64,000 nucleotides of DNA, taken from Nannochloris sp. 'desiccata'. Taxonomy: Eukaryota; Chlorophyta; Trebouxiophyceae; Chlorellales; Chlorellaceae. Position numbers and translations under genes: made by a program. The notes under the pieces were generated by a model, which saw only the letters and a program-made list of their open reading frames with translations, was not told where the DNA came from and made no database searches. Location: NCBI GenBank assembly GCA_019044685.2, contig JAGTXX020000006.1, positions 496,001-560,000 on the forward strand, given 5' to 3'. Below, in pieces: positions 44,865-56,175 of the stretch. Positions within the stretch are counted from its first letter, which is position 1, and each line of letters starts with the position of its first letter.

Positions 44865-46652
44865 ATGGGTCTAAGAGTTCCCCTTTTCATCGCACTGTGC
44901 GCAACGGCGATCATCTCTGCACGAGAATTACCAAATTCCCAATCACTTCATACCAGCCCCAAAGCCCCTTCCTGGCCAGCGTCGTACTCATTAACATACC
45001 TATTCACCTTGCCATACACATCAAAAATCCAACCAGATGCCATCAAGTACAAAGTAAGATTACATAGAGATGCCTCCAAGGAGCGGCCCCAAGTCAGGCT
45101 AGAGACCCTCAACGGTACCAACACGATGATAGCCATCGCAGGCGACGCTGAATACGAAATCCAACCTGAAGTAGACGAGCGAGTCTGTAATATCTACCCT
45201 GGAGGCCATGGCGCTGCCTCTGCAAACGCCCTGCCAGACATATCTGACTGGACGTTTGATGGCCAAGAAGAAGTCAATGGCCAAATGACCTCTGTGTGGC
45301 AATACCAACGCAGGAATGAAGGTAAAATCACCCTATACAAGTTCTATGTCTCTATAGATAATAATTACCAGTACCAGCCAATACGACTCCATATGTTGGG
45401 TGCTGATATTACAATTGGAAGTCATTACGGCGAGTATGTAGTCGATTATTTGGAGCTGGTGCCTGGTAAACCAGATAAGGAATTGTTTGAGCCACCTACC
45501 CTGTGTGATAATGGCAAATTTATAAACTTTCTCGATAAAGAAGGCGAGAATCAGCAGCAGCAAGGGCTACCTCAGATGTCTCCTGCTGGATTCAGGATGC
45601 TTTCCTTGGTGCCTGCAGTGCGCTATCGAGGTGAAGATGAAGAATATGATGCATTTTTAACTACTGGACATGGTAGGGGACGTACACACGCTAACCTACA
45701 AGAATATAGGCATCGATTAAGCTTGTTTCAAAGAAATACAGCGATGATTTCTGCACATAACGCGCAAAACAAGTCGTTTACCATGGCTATGAATAAATTT
45801 GGAGATTGGACGAGAGAGGAGTATTTAGCTGTGATGTTGCCTCTCAAGTACAAAAAACTCTACCAAGGGTTTACTAAGTCAATGCACGAACACAAACAGG
45901 ATCTTCAGAAACACGAGTATCCCTATGAGCCCCTCACGGACGTTTCCAAGAGTCCTGCCTCTGTCGATTGGCGAGGTTCCGGAGCAGATACTGGTGTTAA
46001 AGATCAAGCTCTTTGCGGGTCTTGCTGGACATTTGGGGCCGTAGGGGCTATGGAATCAGCGTGGTTTCATGCGACAGGCCACTCAGCTCGGTTTTCAGAA
46101 CAGGCAGTGATGGATTGTAGTTACCAGAAAGGCCGGGCTGCCTGGGGGTGTGATGGTGGTGGTGCCTGGGCTGGAATAACCCATATTATTGAATCTGGCG
46201 GTATTTCTTTACTCAAAGACTACCAATATCTAGGTATTACTGACTACTGTAGAGAAGATTCGCGCCCAATAACTGGAAAATTTAAAGGCTTTGCGAGAAT
46301 ACCTAGTGGGGACGACGCAGCGTTGATGGAGGCATTGTATTCTAGAGGGCCTATTGCCGTTAGTTTAGATGCCTCAAGCGATGCATTCACATTTTATAGT
46401 AGTGGAGTGTACTATGATACACAGTGCAAGTACGAGTATGACGATTTGGATCATGCCATGGTGGCTGTTGGGTATGGTACTGAAGAAGCAGGTGATTATT
46501 TCTTAATTAAGAATTCTTGGAGTGATCATTGGGGTGATAAAGGGTATATCAAGGTATCGAGAGATAACCATGGCTGTGGGGCGTCAACTGATGCGCTTTA
46601 TGCCCTAGTTGATGAGGAAGCGGTAGCAGAGGCGGTTGAGGTGCAGCGGTGA
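44865..46652 (+). CDS. CfaD-like papain-family cysteine protease, copy 1
   Basis: A single exon encodes 595 residues. I chose the ATG at 44865 because it begins directly with a signal peptide (LRVPLFIALCATAIISA); an upstream in-frame ATG at 44823 would add 14 residues. After the signal comes a 250-residue N-terminal domain (WPASYSLTYLFTLPYTSKIQ and later YVVDYLELVPGKPDKELFE). It is like that of Dictyostelium counting-factor-associated protein D and the insect 26/29-kDa protease. Next is the I29 inhibitor propeptide (MAMNKFGDWTREEY), then the peptidase C1 domain. Catalytic residues are Cys387 (CGSCW), His530 (DLDHAMVAVGYG) and Asn550 (IKNSWSDHWG), all present. It should act in lysosome-like compartments or outside the cell. 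A tandem copy follows 266 bp downstream. Confidence 0.9.
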   Translation: MGLRVPLFIALCATAIISARELPNSQSLHTSPKAPSWPASYSLTYLFTLPYTSKIQPDAIKYKVRLHRDASKERPQVRLETLNGTNTMIAIAGDAEYEIQPEVDERVCNIYPGGHGAASANALPDISDWTFDGQEEVNGQMTSVWQYQRRNEGKITLYKFYVSIDNNYQYQPIRLHMLGADITIGSHYGEYVVDYLELVPGKPDKELFEPPTLCDNGKFINFLDKEGENQQQQGLPQMSPAGFRMLSLVPAVRYRGEDEEYDAFLTTGHGRGRTHANLQEYRHRLSLFQRNTAMISAHNAQNKSFTMAMNKFGDWTREEYLAVMLPLKYKKLYQGFTKSMHEHKQDLQKHEYPYEPLTDVSKSPASVDWRGSGADTGVKDQALCGSCWTFGAVGAMESAWFHATGHSARFSEQAVMDCSYQKGRAAWGCDGGGAWAGITHIIESGGISLLKDYQYLGITDYCREDSRPITGKFKGFARIPSGDDAALMEALYSRGPIAVSLDASSDAFTFYSSGVYYDTQCKYEYDDLDHAMVAVGYGTEEAGDYFLIKNSWSDHWGDKGYIKVSRDNHGCGASTDALYALVDEEAVAEAVEVQR

Positions 46653-46918
46653 AAAACATACATCAGTAGCTGAAATATGTATTCGTAGTTATTTGTACAT
46701 TTGTTGTCTTAGCTTCCAACGCGTGTAATTGTCGAACCAGTGAGTACTATTTGAACAGATGGAGCAGCTGGAGCTGGTTGCCAGACTGTGCATCAGGCGG
46801 CGGTGCTCTACTAGGCTAGGTTCTTCTCGGACACTTGGGCTACAAAACGAAGCAGACAAGCTTTCATCCATTAGAAATAATATTCAGAAATTCTTTCATT
46901 ACGCGAACTACGTACAAA

Positions 46919-48694
46919 ATGAAGCACCTGGCCTGCATTTTCCTTCTACTACAAATTTTTGTAGATGCAAGGATGCAGCCGAAACAAAACTCTGTTGGTT
47001 TACACGCACAGCCTACAGCACCGAGGTGGCCTGAATCCTATTCATTAACATATGTTTTCTCTCTACCTTACACGGCAGAAGTACAGCCTGACGCTGTCAG
47101 CTACAAAGTAACTTTTCATCGAGACAATGAAGACAAAGACTCTCCTCGCGTTCGAATGGACACCTTAGACGGCACCAACGTCCTCATAGCCACTGCCGAT
47201 GTTGAATACGAACTTGTACCCCGTCTCGACACGCAAGTCTGCCGCATAAACAGGGATATAGAACCAGGTGAAGGTGCTGCCAGCACCACCGCTCTCCCAG
47301 ATATTTCAGGCTGGGAATATGAAGGCAGTGGTGGATTAGTCAATGGCCACCAGACTGATTTATGGCAATACCAAAAGCACCATGCATCCAAAACTGTACA
47401 ATATAACTTCTACGTGACTCAAAAAGAAGATGGTCAACCACACCCGGTGCGTCTGCACATGACTGGTAACGATATTTTTTCTGGAGCTCATTTTGACGAG
47501 TGGGTAGCTGATTATGTTAGTTATACACCAGGAAGACCAGATTATGATGTATTTGAACGTCCAGAAATGTGTGATGATGAAGAAAGAACGACTATTAGAA
47601 AAGGTCCGTCCACTGCCGGAATCAGGATGATGCACATAGCACCTTCAGTACACTATAGAGGTGAACATGCTGAATATGATGCATTTCTGACTACTGGACA
47701 TGGTAGAGGACGTACACACGCTAATTTACAAGATTATAGGCATCGATTAAGCTTATTTCAAAGGAATACAGCGATGATTTCTGCACACAACGCTCAAAAC
47801 AAGTCGTTTACCATGGCTATGAATAAATTTGGAGATTGGACGAGAGAGGAGTATTTAGCAGTGATGATGCCTCGTAAGCATAGAAAAAGTACTGGTACTA
47901 TAAGTAATAGTAATACTAAAGAAACGCTGGTAAAAAGTGATGGTAAACGAAGCAAACATGAAATACCGTACCTCGCCTTGTCAGATTCTGGTAAAATTCC
48001 TACCTCCGTTGATTGGCGTGGTACTGGAGCAGATACTGGAGTTAAAGACCAAGCAAACTGTGGGTCATGCTGGGCATTTGGTGCTGTGGGCGCAATGGAA
48101 TCAGCTTGGTTTCATGCTACTGGAAAGTCGGCAAAATTTTCAGAACAACAAGTAATGGACTGTGCTTGGGGATTTGTCCCAGGTAACGAAGACTCCGCCT
48201 CTGCCTGTGATGGTGGTGATGCTTGGGCAGGTATAGGTCACATTGTCGACGCAGGAGGTATCGCACAAGCCACAGAGTATCAATATTTAGGCCAAGATGA
48301 CTATTGCCGAGAAAATTCCCGGTCAATGACAGATGGAGGTACATTCAAAGGGTACGCACGTGTTCCGCAGTACAATGACACTGCCTTAATGGAGGTGGTG
48401 TATTCGAGAGGTCCTGTGGCTGTGAGTTTAGATGCCAGTCAAGATAGCTTTACTTTTTATAGTTCAGGCGTGTATTTTGATAGCAACTGCATGTGGAAGC
48501 CGGAGGATCTCGATCATTCTCAGCTCCTTGTTGGTTACGGGACTGAGGAAGCAGGAGATTTCTGGATAGTGAAGAACAGTTGGAGTAAACATTGGGGTGA
48601 TAATGGTTATGTGAAGATTGCTAGAGATAATCACGGGTGTGGGGCATCGACAGATGCTGTGTATGCTGTGGTTGATGAGGATGCTCGTGTTTAG
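46919..48694 (+). CDS. CfaD-like papain-family cysteine protease, copy 2
   Basis: A single exon encodes 591 residues from the ATG at 46919, which directly precedes a signal peptide (KHLACIFLLLQIFVDA). Domain order equals copy 1: N-terminal domain (WPESYSLTYVFSLPYTAEVQ), I29 propeptide, then peptidase C1. Catalytic Cys384 (CGSCWAFGAVG), His533 (DLDHSQLLVGYG) and Asn553 (VKNSWSKHWG) are present. The two copies differ clearly in the N-terminal domain and the linker before the mature enzyme (here Ser/Thr/Asn-rich). They are nearly identical in the propeptide at DNA level, which suggests gene conversion. Copy 2 has more acidic residues and an extra Ser/Ala loop before CDGGDAW. Confidence 0.9.
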   Translation: MKHLACIFLLLQIFVDARMQPKQNSVGLHAQPTAPRWPESYSLTYVFSLPYTAEVQPDAVSYKVTFHRDNEDKDSPRVRMDTLDGTNVLIATADVEYELVPRLDTQVCRINRDIEPGEGAASTTALPDISGWEYEGSGGLVNGHQTDLWQYQKHHASKTVQYNFYVTQKEDGQPHPVRLHMTGNDIFSGAHFDEWVADYVSYTPGRPDYDVFERPEMCDDEERTTIRKGPSTAGIRMMHIAPSVHYRGEHAEYDAFLTTGHGRGRTHANLQDYRHRLSLFQRNTAMISAHNAQNKSFTMAMNKFGDWTREEYLAVMMPRKHRKSTGTISNSNTKETLVKSDGKRSKHEIPYLALSDSGKIPTSVDWRGTGADTGVKDQANCGSCWAFGAVGAMESAWFHATGKSAKFSEQQVMDCAWGFVPGNEDSASACDGGDAWAGIGHIVDAGGIAQATEYQYLGQDDYCRENSRSMTDGGTFKGYARVPQYNDTALMEVVYSRGPVAVSLDASQDSFTFYSSGVYFDSNCMWKPEDLDHSQLLVGYGTEEAGDFWIVKNSWSKHWGDNGYVKIARDNHGCGASTDAVYAVVDEDARV

Positions 48695-49066
48695 TTCATC
48701 AGTTCATCATCCAAAAATAATTTTTAGGAGCGAATTTTATGTAAAAATCGTATCTTTCTTCCTCGGTAATTGTAATACATTAAATATATATATTCAGTGT
48801 TATCTTTCTCAAGTTATCAACACTGCCGCTTTTAAAGTCAAATGTAACAGCGAAACAACGGAAGCTTCCAGAAATTTTAAGAACCTGAAGCGGACTCTTA
48901 GGACAACTAATGACGCATTTACTTGCTGAGGTACATGGATCACAGTGCTGGCAACTGTTTTTCTTCTTTTAAACTTGTATTATCTACAAAATATTATTAT
49001 TATTATTATTATATGAAGCTAAGAAATGCATTTGGCAAGGGAATAGAACTAAAGAAATATAGTATA
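48695..49066. other. convergent 3' intergenic region with ATT repeat
   Basis: About 370 bp, AT-rich, contain an ATT microsatellite at about 48991-49012. No gene is seen. Confidence 0.55.
48991..49012. repeat. (ATT)n microsatellite
   Basis: About seven ATT units lie in the convergent 3' intergenic space. Confidence 0.8.
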
Positions 49067-49856
49067 CTACATGGGAGATGATTTTAATGGGGGTAACGGA
49101 GGACGTTGAATAATACAGGCAGTGGCTGCTCTAGCAGCAGCGTCTGCAGCTGCAGCTGCGGCGTTTGTCGCCTCTGCAACTGCCGACGCCATTCTTGCTT
49201 CAACCTCTGAGCGTGGAGTTCCAGATTTTGCTTTAAGTAAGTTGATTCGTTTTAATAATTCTTCCTTTTCTTTCTTTAAGGTCTTCACTTGAACGTGCAG
49301 CTCTTCACTGTGTGCTCTCTGCAATTATTTATTTATAATTTTTGGGATCGGGCGGGAAAACAATGAATATTTTTTAGAAATAATAAATAACAACTAAAGC
49401 GATTCTTAATCACTACGAGGTAGTGTTTTTAAAACAAGTAAGATAAATATAACTCACATGATGGTTTACTCGTCGTTGCTGTATCAAAAATACGACCAAC
49501 CCGCTCCCAGCTGCCACTCCAACAAATGGAGCCGCTTGTTGCACTGGGGGCGGTAATGAATAGAACACTTCTGACATCGTGTCTCTCATTGTTTCAAGGG
49601 TAGGTCGAAGGAAATCAATTTTAACATCCACTGGCATGCTCCATTTCATAGATTGTGCTCTGTGTCTGACAGTGTTGGTCACGTTAGAGACGTGGTGGTG
49701 GACCGCCTTGGCAGCGACGTGGCCGTCTTGGCCTGTGACATGACGCCACCAAGCTCCTAAACCGCCACTGCCGCCTCCGGCGGCAGCAGCACCCCTAGCA
49801 GCTGCTGCTGCTGCCCCATTGGGATTACCAGGTGGCTTGCCTCCCTCAGCAACCAT
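49067..49856 (-). CDS. small membrane protein with C-terminal coiled coil, function unknown
   Basis: Two exons, 49856-49458 and 49318-49067, join in phase 0 to about 216 residues. The first 45 residues are Gly/Ala-rich low complexity. A middle amphipathic part (VDVKIDFLRPTLETMRDTM) leads to one likely membrane span (AAPFVGVAAGSGLVVFLIQ). The second exon encodes a short coiled coil (EELHVQVKTLKKEKEELLKR) and an Ala-rich helix. I do not recognise the family. The single span followed by a coiled coil would suit a tethering or scaffold protein, but that is only inference. Confidence 0.6.
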
Positions 49857-50353
49857 GTCTATGAACTCTTAAAAATCTAAAGTGGCAGCGGGAAGCTAGT
49901 TGATTGGCTTACAATTACAAGAGAGTAATGAAACGACGTTTGACAGCTGCAAAACTTCCTGTCGCCGAGTTCTTGACTTTGCAATGTGTAAGTATCTCTC
50001 TTGTTGCAGAGACAAGCGGTATGACTCGAAAAAGATGTCGTTGTCAACTACAAAAATTTAAAAATGCAAGTTGCTGGCAACTCTAACCCGAACAATGAGC
50101 CCTTCCGCAAGCAAAGAAAATTGTCAGAGAAAGTTATGAAACCATATAAATGTATAACGACGTTCACAAGGCTTTGCCAAGTATAATGTAGGTCGTTATT
50201 GGGCAGCTCCTGCCTTCAAAGTTACTCAGTCCCCTCTCTAGACCTTTATTGAAATAGTTTAGCGTAATTTTCCGCTTACTAGAACTCACTACATATTTAT
50301 GAACGTATAGAACGGCACCATTTCATGTCTTCTTGGATTTTCTGATCTGAAAA
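49857..50353. promoter_or_regulatory. divergent intergenic region upstream of TBC gene
   Basis: About 500 bp lie between two divergent start codons. It must hold both promoters. A 60-codon frame at 49904-50086 (+) has no protein features. Nothing else is recognised. Confidence 0.4.
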
Positions 50354-52577
50354 ATGGACGACATTCGGTCAGATTCCCCCAGCGATGCCCAGGCTTCGCC
50401 GAACGCTCGTAGGCTGAGTAGTTTTCCAGCGTTCTTAGCGAATGCCGCAACGGGAATTGGAGGTGCTATTGCGAGAACAGCGGGGGCTGCTGGCACATTA
50501 ATTACCGACTCTGAGCTCCGAGCGCGAGGCGCCCAAGTCGTTGCTAGTGGAGCTTCACGAGGCATCCGTGGAATCCAACATGGTGAGTAGTAAGAGATGA
50601 TTAATAAACCTTCTTGTACTATCCCTTTAACAGTCCGGAAGTTATAACTATTTCTTGGGATTAATATTTTTTTCCCGTTGACGCCCCCTTTTATTTTCAG
50701 GTCTACAAACTGGTGCAACTACAATCCAGCGTGGTTTATACACAGTAGGCCAAGGTCCTCGTCAAATCCAAGGCGTCTTACAACGTATTTCCCAGCAAAT
50801 AGAGGAACAACGGATGATTTTATTGTTACAAGAGCAGAGAGATTCACCCATTGATGTTCAGATTGGGTTTCAAGTAATGGAAGATGCTCCTCAAGAGCTG
50901 AGATCACGGCTTTGGATGGCGTTACTACAGCATCCAGAGTTGGTAGAAAGCTTCCAGGCAATATTAAGAGCGGATCAAGCTTTGGTTACCGTCCCAGAAA
51001 AGGGAGAGGAGGAGCAGGAGGGTGAAGAAAAAATAGAAAATGAGGACGAGGCGGTAGCGGTAGCAGAGGGAAAAGAGCCAGAAAAACAAGAGCACAATGA
51101 TAACAAAGAAGTTGCTGCAGATGCTACTGTAGAGGACAATGTCCATCTGAACAATAACGACAGCACATCTCCTTCTCCCCCTCTAACTGCCAATATTACC
51201 ACAGCAGCTACTGTCACCGAGCAAGAAAAAGACTGGGAAGTAGTCGGTGATCGGGGGGCCCAACGCTTCCGCCAAGGCCGCTGTCTCCTCACCGGCTCTT
51301 CCCTTCACCGACACGAACCTTGGTCTAAACACAAAGAAGACTATCGCCAACACCTCATGGCCAAAATGGCTGCCGTACCATGGCCTTTACCTATCGACCC
51401 TGATCCAGAATCCCGCTATTCCACTTTGTTACAAATTAGTATCGGGCAAGAAGAGATTGACGATGTGATTGCACGAGATATACATAGAACGTTTCCTGAA
51501 TATCCATTGTTTGGACTAGAACAGGGGCAGCAAGCACTGTTTCGTGTATTAAAGGCGTATTCACTACATGATCTAGAGACTGGGTATTGTCAGGGAATGG
51601 CGTTTGTGGCCGGATTGGTATTATTCTTCGTTCCAGAAGAAGCGGCGTTTCAAATTTTTTGTCGGTTGTTGGCTGAAACTGGTCCAAATTTGAGGCGGCA
51701 TTACCTTCCTGGGCTACGGGGCTTAAAAGTTGAGTTGAAAACATTTGAAATTTTACTAGGAAAATTTTTACCAAATATAAAATCGCATTTAGAAGCTCAG
51801 GGGGCTGTGCCAGTTTTATACGCGTCCCAATGGTTTTTGTCTACGTTTGCCTGCCCATTTCCAGTTGGATTTGCATGTCGGTTGATAGATGTCATGCTTG
51901 CGGAGAATAGCGACGCGGTGTTGATGCGAGTAGCTCTCGCTATTATGGCGGAATGCGAGGCTGAATTATTGATGCAAGAGGATTTTGAAGAGCTGTTGAC
52001 GTATCTAAAAGTTGAGCCGGTGCAATGGAGTACTCACCGTCTTCGCCGTGTTCTCAACGCTGCGATTCATTCAAGCCCTTTGACGGCAGAGGACTTGGCA
52101 AGGGCGATAAAAGAAGCGGAGAAGGAAGAAAATTTGTTGATAGCGCCTCCAGTTGTGTCGGTGGTTGTGGCTGCTGGAGAGGAGACAGCAGTACGGGGAG
52201 AGAACCCCAGGAAAAAATCACAAATAAGTCCACGTAAGCCAAACACTACTACTTCTCCTGGGAATACTGAAAGAAACAGAGTTAGTGGTGAAGTGAATGA
52301 TAAAAAAGAAAAGAATGCTGCCGAAGGAGAAGAAGATGGCGATGTTGATCATCATTTGACAATGCTTGCTGAGCACCAAGCTGAATTAGACACTGCGTAT
52401 ATGCAAATGGTGCTTGATTTAGATCACTTATGGGGCGGTGGTGGGGGTGGTGAAGAGTCAGGCAGTGGCGCTGTAGAGGCATATGAAACTGCACTAGTGA
52501 GCAGTCGATCAAGGGGAGGAACAAGCATAGTGGAAGGAGAGAATTCCCAGCCACCGCCATCACCACCACGCTCTTGA
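50354..52577 (+). CDS. TBC-domain Rab GTPase-activating protein
   Basis: Two exons, 50354-50582 and 50701-52577, give about 701 residues. The TBC domain spans about residues 270-500. It keeps both catalytic fingers of RabGAPs: the Arg in IARDIHRTFP (IxxDxxR, about residue 333) and the Gln in GYCQGMAF (about residue 372). This should speed GTP hydrolysis on a Rab and so switch off membrane traffic steps. Between the N-terminal helical region and the TBC domain is an acidic Glu/Val-rich linker. The C terminus is low complexity with Gly and Pro runs. VPS29, another endosomal traffic protein, is the next gene, but the two are convergent and no link is shown. Confidence 0.88.
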
Positions 52578-52710
52578 TATATAGCTTTATTGAAGGGTGT
52601 GTAGATTGAAAAGAGATTGAGAAAAGAGTTCTGATATTCAATTTCCCCCACTGTGACGGACTCATGTGTATGTAAATTTCTTTTTTACAACAGCAATCAC
52701 AACAAATAAA

Positions 52711-53292
52711 CTACACGGCGGGAGTAGCAACACCAGAGGTTTCTTTAGTGAATTCAATTTTATCTACTTTAATTTCATCTTTATCAAGTAATTCATACAC
52801 ATACACGGTCGCTCGTGTCCCATCTACATCCATTAGAGCGAATGAAGGTGTAGGAGACGGACATGATTGACTCCAAGAGCCGGTGGCCGACCCGCAACTA
52901 ATTACTAAACAACCTTCGTGTTTATATGCTCCAAAGGTATGACTATGCCCTGTTACTAATATATCAACATCTAATCGACGGATCAGGACAGCGAGAGCGT
53001 CTCTATCACCAGCTGGAACGATTTGGTGTCCGTGGCACACTCCGATTTTGAAGCCTCCGACCGACACGACCGCTGTGTCTGGCCATTTTGTGCTTTCGTC
53101 AAAATCTCCTTGGGTGACCACTACATCTGAAGATACAGAACGAAGGTAATCATACATGGATTCTGCGCAGACGTTGCCTGTGCAGAGAATTTTGTGGATT
53201 TTCCCTGGGGCGAGCAAGGATTTGAATTTGGCCGGGAGATCCACTGCTCTGTGAGGGACATGCAGGTCCCCTAGACATAATACAAGCACCAT
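52711..53292 (-). CDS. VPS29: retromer subunit VPS29
   Basis: A single exon encodes 193 residues, the normal VPS29 length. VPS29 has a metallophosphoesterase fold that serves as a scaffold in the retromer, which returns receptors from endosomes. Family segments are present: VLCLGDLHVPHRAVDLPAKF, LCTGNVCAESMYDYLR, VVTQGDFDE, GVCHGHQIVP and ILVTGHSHTFGAYKHEG. The metal-site residues Asp, Asn and His of the fold are in place, although the protein is generally held to be inactive or weak as an enzyme. The C terminus extends a little past the usual end. Confidence 0.95.
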   Translation of the reverse strand: MVLVLCLGDLHVPHRAVDLPAKFKSLLAPGKIHKILCTGNVCAESMYDYLRSVSSDVVVTQGDFDESTKWPDTAVVSVGGFKIGVCHGHQIVPAGDRDALAVLIRRLDVDILVTGHSHTFGAYKHEGCLVISCGSATGSWSQSCPSPTPSFALMDVDGTRATVYVYELLDKDEIKVDKIEFTKETSGVATPAV

Positions 53293-53664
53293 AATATCTG
53301 GAACACCTGATCAGGAAAGGCTAGCTTGATGATTGTGTTTATGGCAGGATTATTTAATTAAATCTTGCGATTGATTTTGATCTAGCTTTATCAAAGCGTC
53401 GTTACTAAATGCACTCCTTCAGCAAAGTGAGAATATTTTTGAGGATTGATGACCAACCTAAAATCTGCTTTCAAAAGCATTTATGAGCCAAAAACCCAAA
53501 CTTTTGGTTGCGCTCCCCACACGAGAAGTCCTTTCATGCCATACTAGCCTCATAATTTGCAATAATTAAAACGCCTACATAGTTTCCGAGCTTTTGACAG
53601 TGCAGCTGTGGTTACGACCTTTGGCCAAATGACTTAATCCTAGTCAACATCTATAAATTTCAAG
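53293..53664. promoter_or_regulatory. divergent promoter region, VPS29 and NAD kinase
   Basis: The start codons are 372 bp apart on opposite strands. No gene and no certain element is seen. Confidence 0.4.
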
Positions 53665-55990
53665 ATGCACAGTTCTCTTGACGCCGCTCTTGAAGGTAAG
53701 GCCCGTTACAATCCTTTAGAAATTGTAATTACGTCATAATCTGTCGGTATCAGTGCGTTCTCACCTTCTTATTCACTCATCTACCTCGAATTTTTAAATA
53801 TAATTTCACCGTTACATCTCCTTTTCCGCAGGCGTCGCCGCCGCAGGCAAAGAAGCTCGCCAGGCGCAAAGAGCAGCCGAGCACGAAGCAGCAGAGTACC
53901 GCTCCCAGGCAGTAGAGTGGGAACAAAAATTCAGAAAAGAACGGGAACTACGACTAGAGTTAAAAGCTCAGCTCCGGCAAGCTCATAGTGGCGGGAGCGC
54001 TGGTAGTGAGGGAGGCCCTTCACTACCCCCTCGAGGCGAAACAAGAGCAACACCCCCTCTTCTCCGCCGTAACACAGTCCCTCCTTCACTTAACAAACAA
54101 TTTAAATTAATAGCAGACCGGCAAGCGTCCTTTTCAACGCGTCTTGCCTCTGAACGATCTGATTCAAACTTCTCGACGACGGATCTTAGTTCTCTTAGTT
54201 CAACTTTGGCTGCGTGCCTATTGCTCTCCCAAGGCCAGAGTCTGTCTAGAAGCACCTCTATGACACATTTAGCGAAAACAGCAGCAAATCATCACCATCA
54301 AGACACCCATGATACAGTCTCGGTTGCCGATGATGGCCGCTCAGGTGTCGGTGCTGCCGCCGCTGCTGCAGTTTCTGTTGCACTTGCTCAATCCTGGGCA
54401 GCTGTAGCAGGAGGTGGAAAATCACAACCGTTGCCTTCTTCCTCTGCGATACGTGCTAATAAAGCGAGGTTCAAACTAGTAGCGGCTGTTCCAAGGAATG
54501 TAACAAGAAGGGGCCCAGTCCCTGGCCAATCTTTACGAGAGGGGGCTGGAGCGGGGGCAGGAGGCGGAGAGGGAGCAAGAGGGAGCTCTCCTACACCCTC
54601 TCCTGGTGGTGGTAATGGTGTTCCTAACGATAGTAGCATGGCATTAGATAGTATAGATGACGCGCAAGAGCTAGATGATAAACAAGAAGCTACCTGGCGC
54701 GCTTCAGGCTCTCATTTGAAATTACATTGGCTGTCGGCGCCGTCGGCGGTGCTAGTTGTCTACAAGCCTGTGCCCGAAGTACTCAACGCAACAGCAGAGG
54801 CGGTCATGTGGTTGCTACGACGTGGTATTACAGTCATTGTAGAACCTGAAGCGTATGAAAACGTAAGACGTGCTGCGCGTGAAATCCTCTGCCATGTTTG
54901 CACCCAAACGAACAATGGTAATGGAGATGGTCCTTGTGCACTGGATATAGGGGTAGACCGTGCATCCAGCATGGGCAGCTCTCTCTTTGGTGAAATTGAA
55001 CCACTCAGCCCTCAATGCGAAGCCAACGCAGAAGCTGAAGAAGCAGCTCGAGGTGCACTAGCAGATGCTGCAGTGGATGCCGATGATCTGCTGCGGAGAT
55101 TCTTAATCACTTGGGGGTCACATTCATCTTCAGAAAAGAAAGTACTCCCTTCCACATTTTGTGAAGAAGAGTTGAATAAATTGGTTCCTGCTGACGTGGC
55201 ACATCGAGTAGATCTGGTATTGACCCTGGGAGGTGACGGGACTGTACTATGGGCTTGCTCCTTATTCGGAAATGACTCCGTACCGCCCATAGTACCTCTC
55301 GCTATGGGGTCTTTAGGGTTTATGACTCCTTTTCCATTAAGTCGCATGGAATCAGTCCTTGCCAGGGTAACATCAGTTGCACACGGCTTTCCATTGATGC
55401 TACGTCACCGCTTGCAGTGTCGAATTCTTCGCTCTGGAGCCTCTACTGCCGATTTATCCACTGTACCAGATGCCCCCTGCTCTGAAGATGCCCTGGTATT
55501 GAACGAAGTAGTCATTGACCGAGGAATGACAGCGTCATTAGCGAATTTGCAGTGTTATGTAGATAATAATTTTGTCACGGCGATTCAAGGAGATGGGCTG
55601 ATTGTGTCAACTCCAACTGGCTCCACTGCATATAACTTAGCTGCTGGAGGATCCATGGTCCACCCTTCCGTACCATGTATACTATTCACCCCTATTTGTG
55701 CGCATACGCTTTCTTCCCGGCCACTGGTATTCCCAGAACACGTGACGTTACGGGTCAAAGTACCGTCAGATAGCCGGGCAGAAGCATACTGCTCGTTTGA
55801 TGGCCGGGGTAGACAGGCACTTTGGCCTGGAGATAGTGTCTTGATACATGTTAGTCAATGGCCGGTTCCTATGGTGTGTAACTTAGATTCCAGTCATGAT
55901 TGGTTCCTGAGTGTGAGGGAAGGGCTGAATTGGAACCGAAGGGTGCCTCAGAAACCGATGAGCTCCTCTTCTGGGAAAGTGGCTGGTTGA
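53665..55990 (+). CDS. NAD kinase with long N-terminal extension
   Basis: Two exons, 53665-53695 and 53832-55990, join in phase 1 to about 729 residues. The enzyme phosphorylates NAD to NADP with ATP. The catalytic domain occupies the last 370 residues or so. The GGDGTVLWA motif is at about residue 477. NEVVIDRG and the Gly-rich STPTGSTAYNLAAGGS follow. The first 350 residues are a helical, Ala/Gln/Arg-rich start (GKEARQAQRAAEHEAAEYR) and low-complexity Ser/Gly/Pro sequence. A long N-terminal extension also occurs in plant plastid NADK2, but I see no calmodulin-binding motif I can be sure of. Location in the cell is uncertain. An AATAAA lies near 56098. Confidence 0.9.
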
Positions 55991-56175
55991 ATGCTTGATT
56001 GGCGTATGAGTTGATTAAAGGAGAGAAATGATGTTATGGTTATTGTATGTAGTTATATAGAAAGTTGAATACTCGATATGTTAGTACTGCTTGTAGAATA
56101 AAATAAATATGAATGAGTTCGTTGTCTGATCTGATCTAAGACCGGTCTGTGAAATTTTGTAATTTTCTTTTTTGT

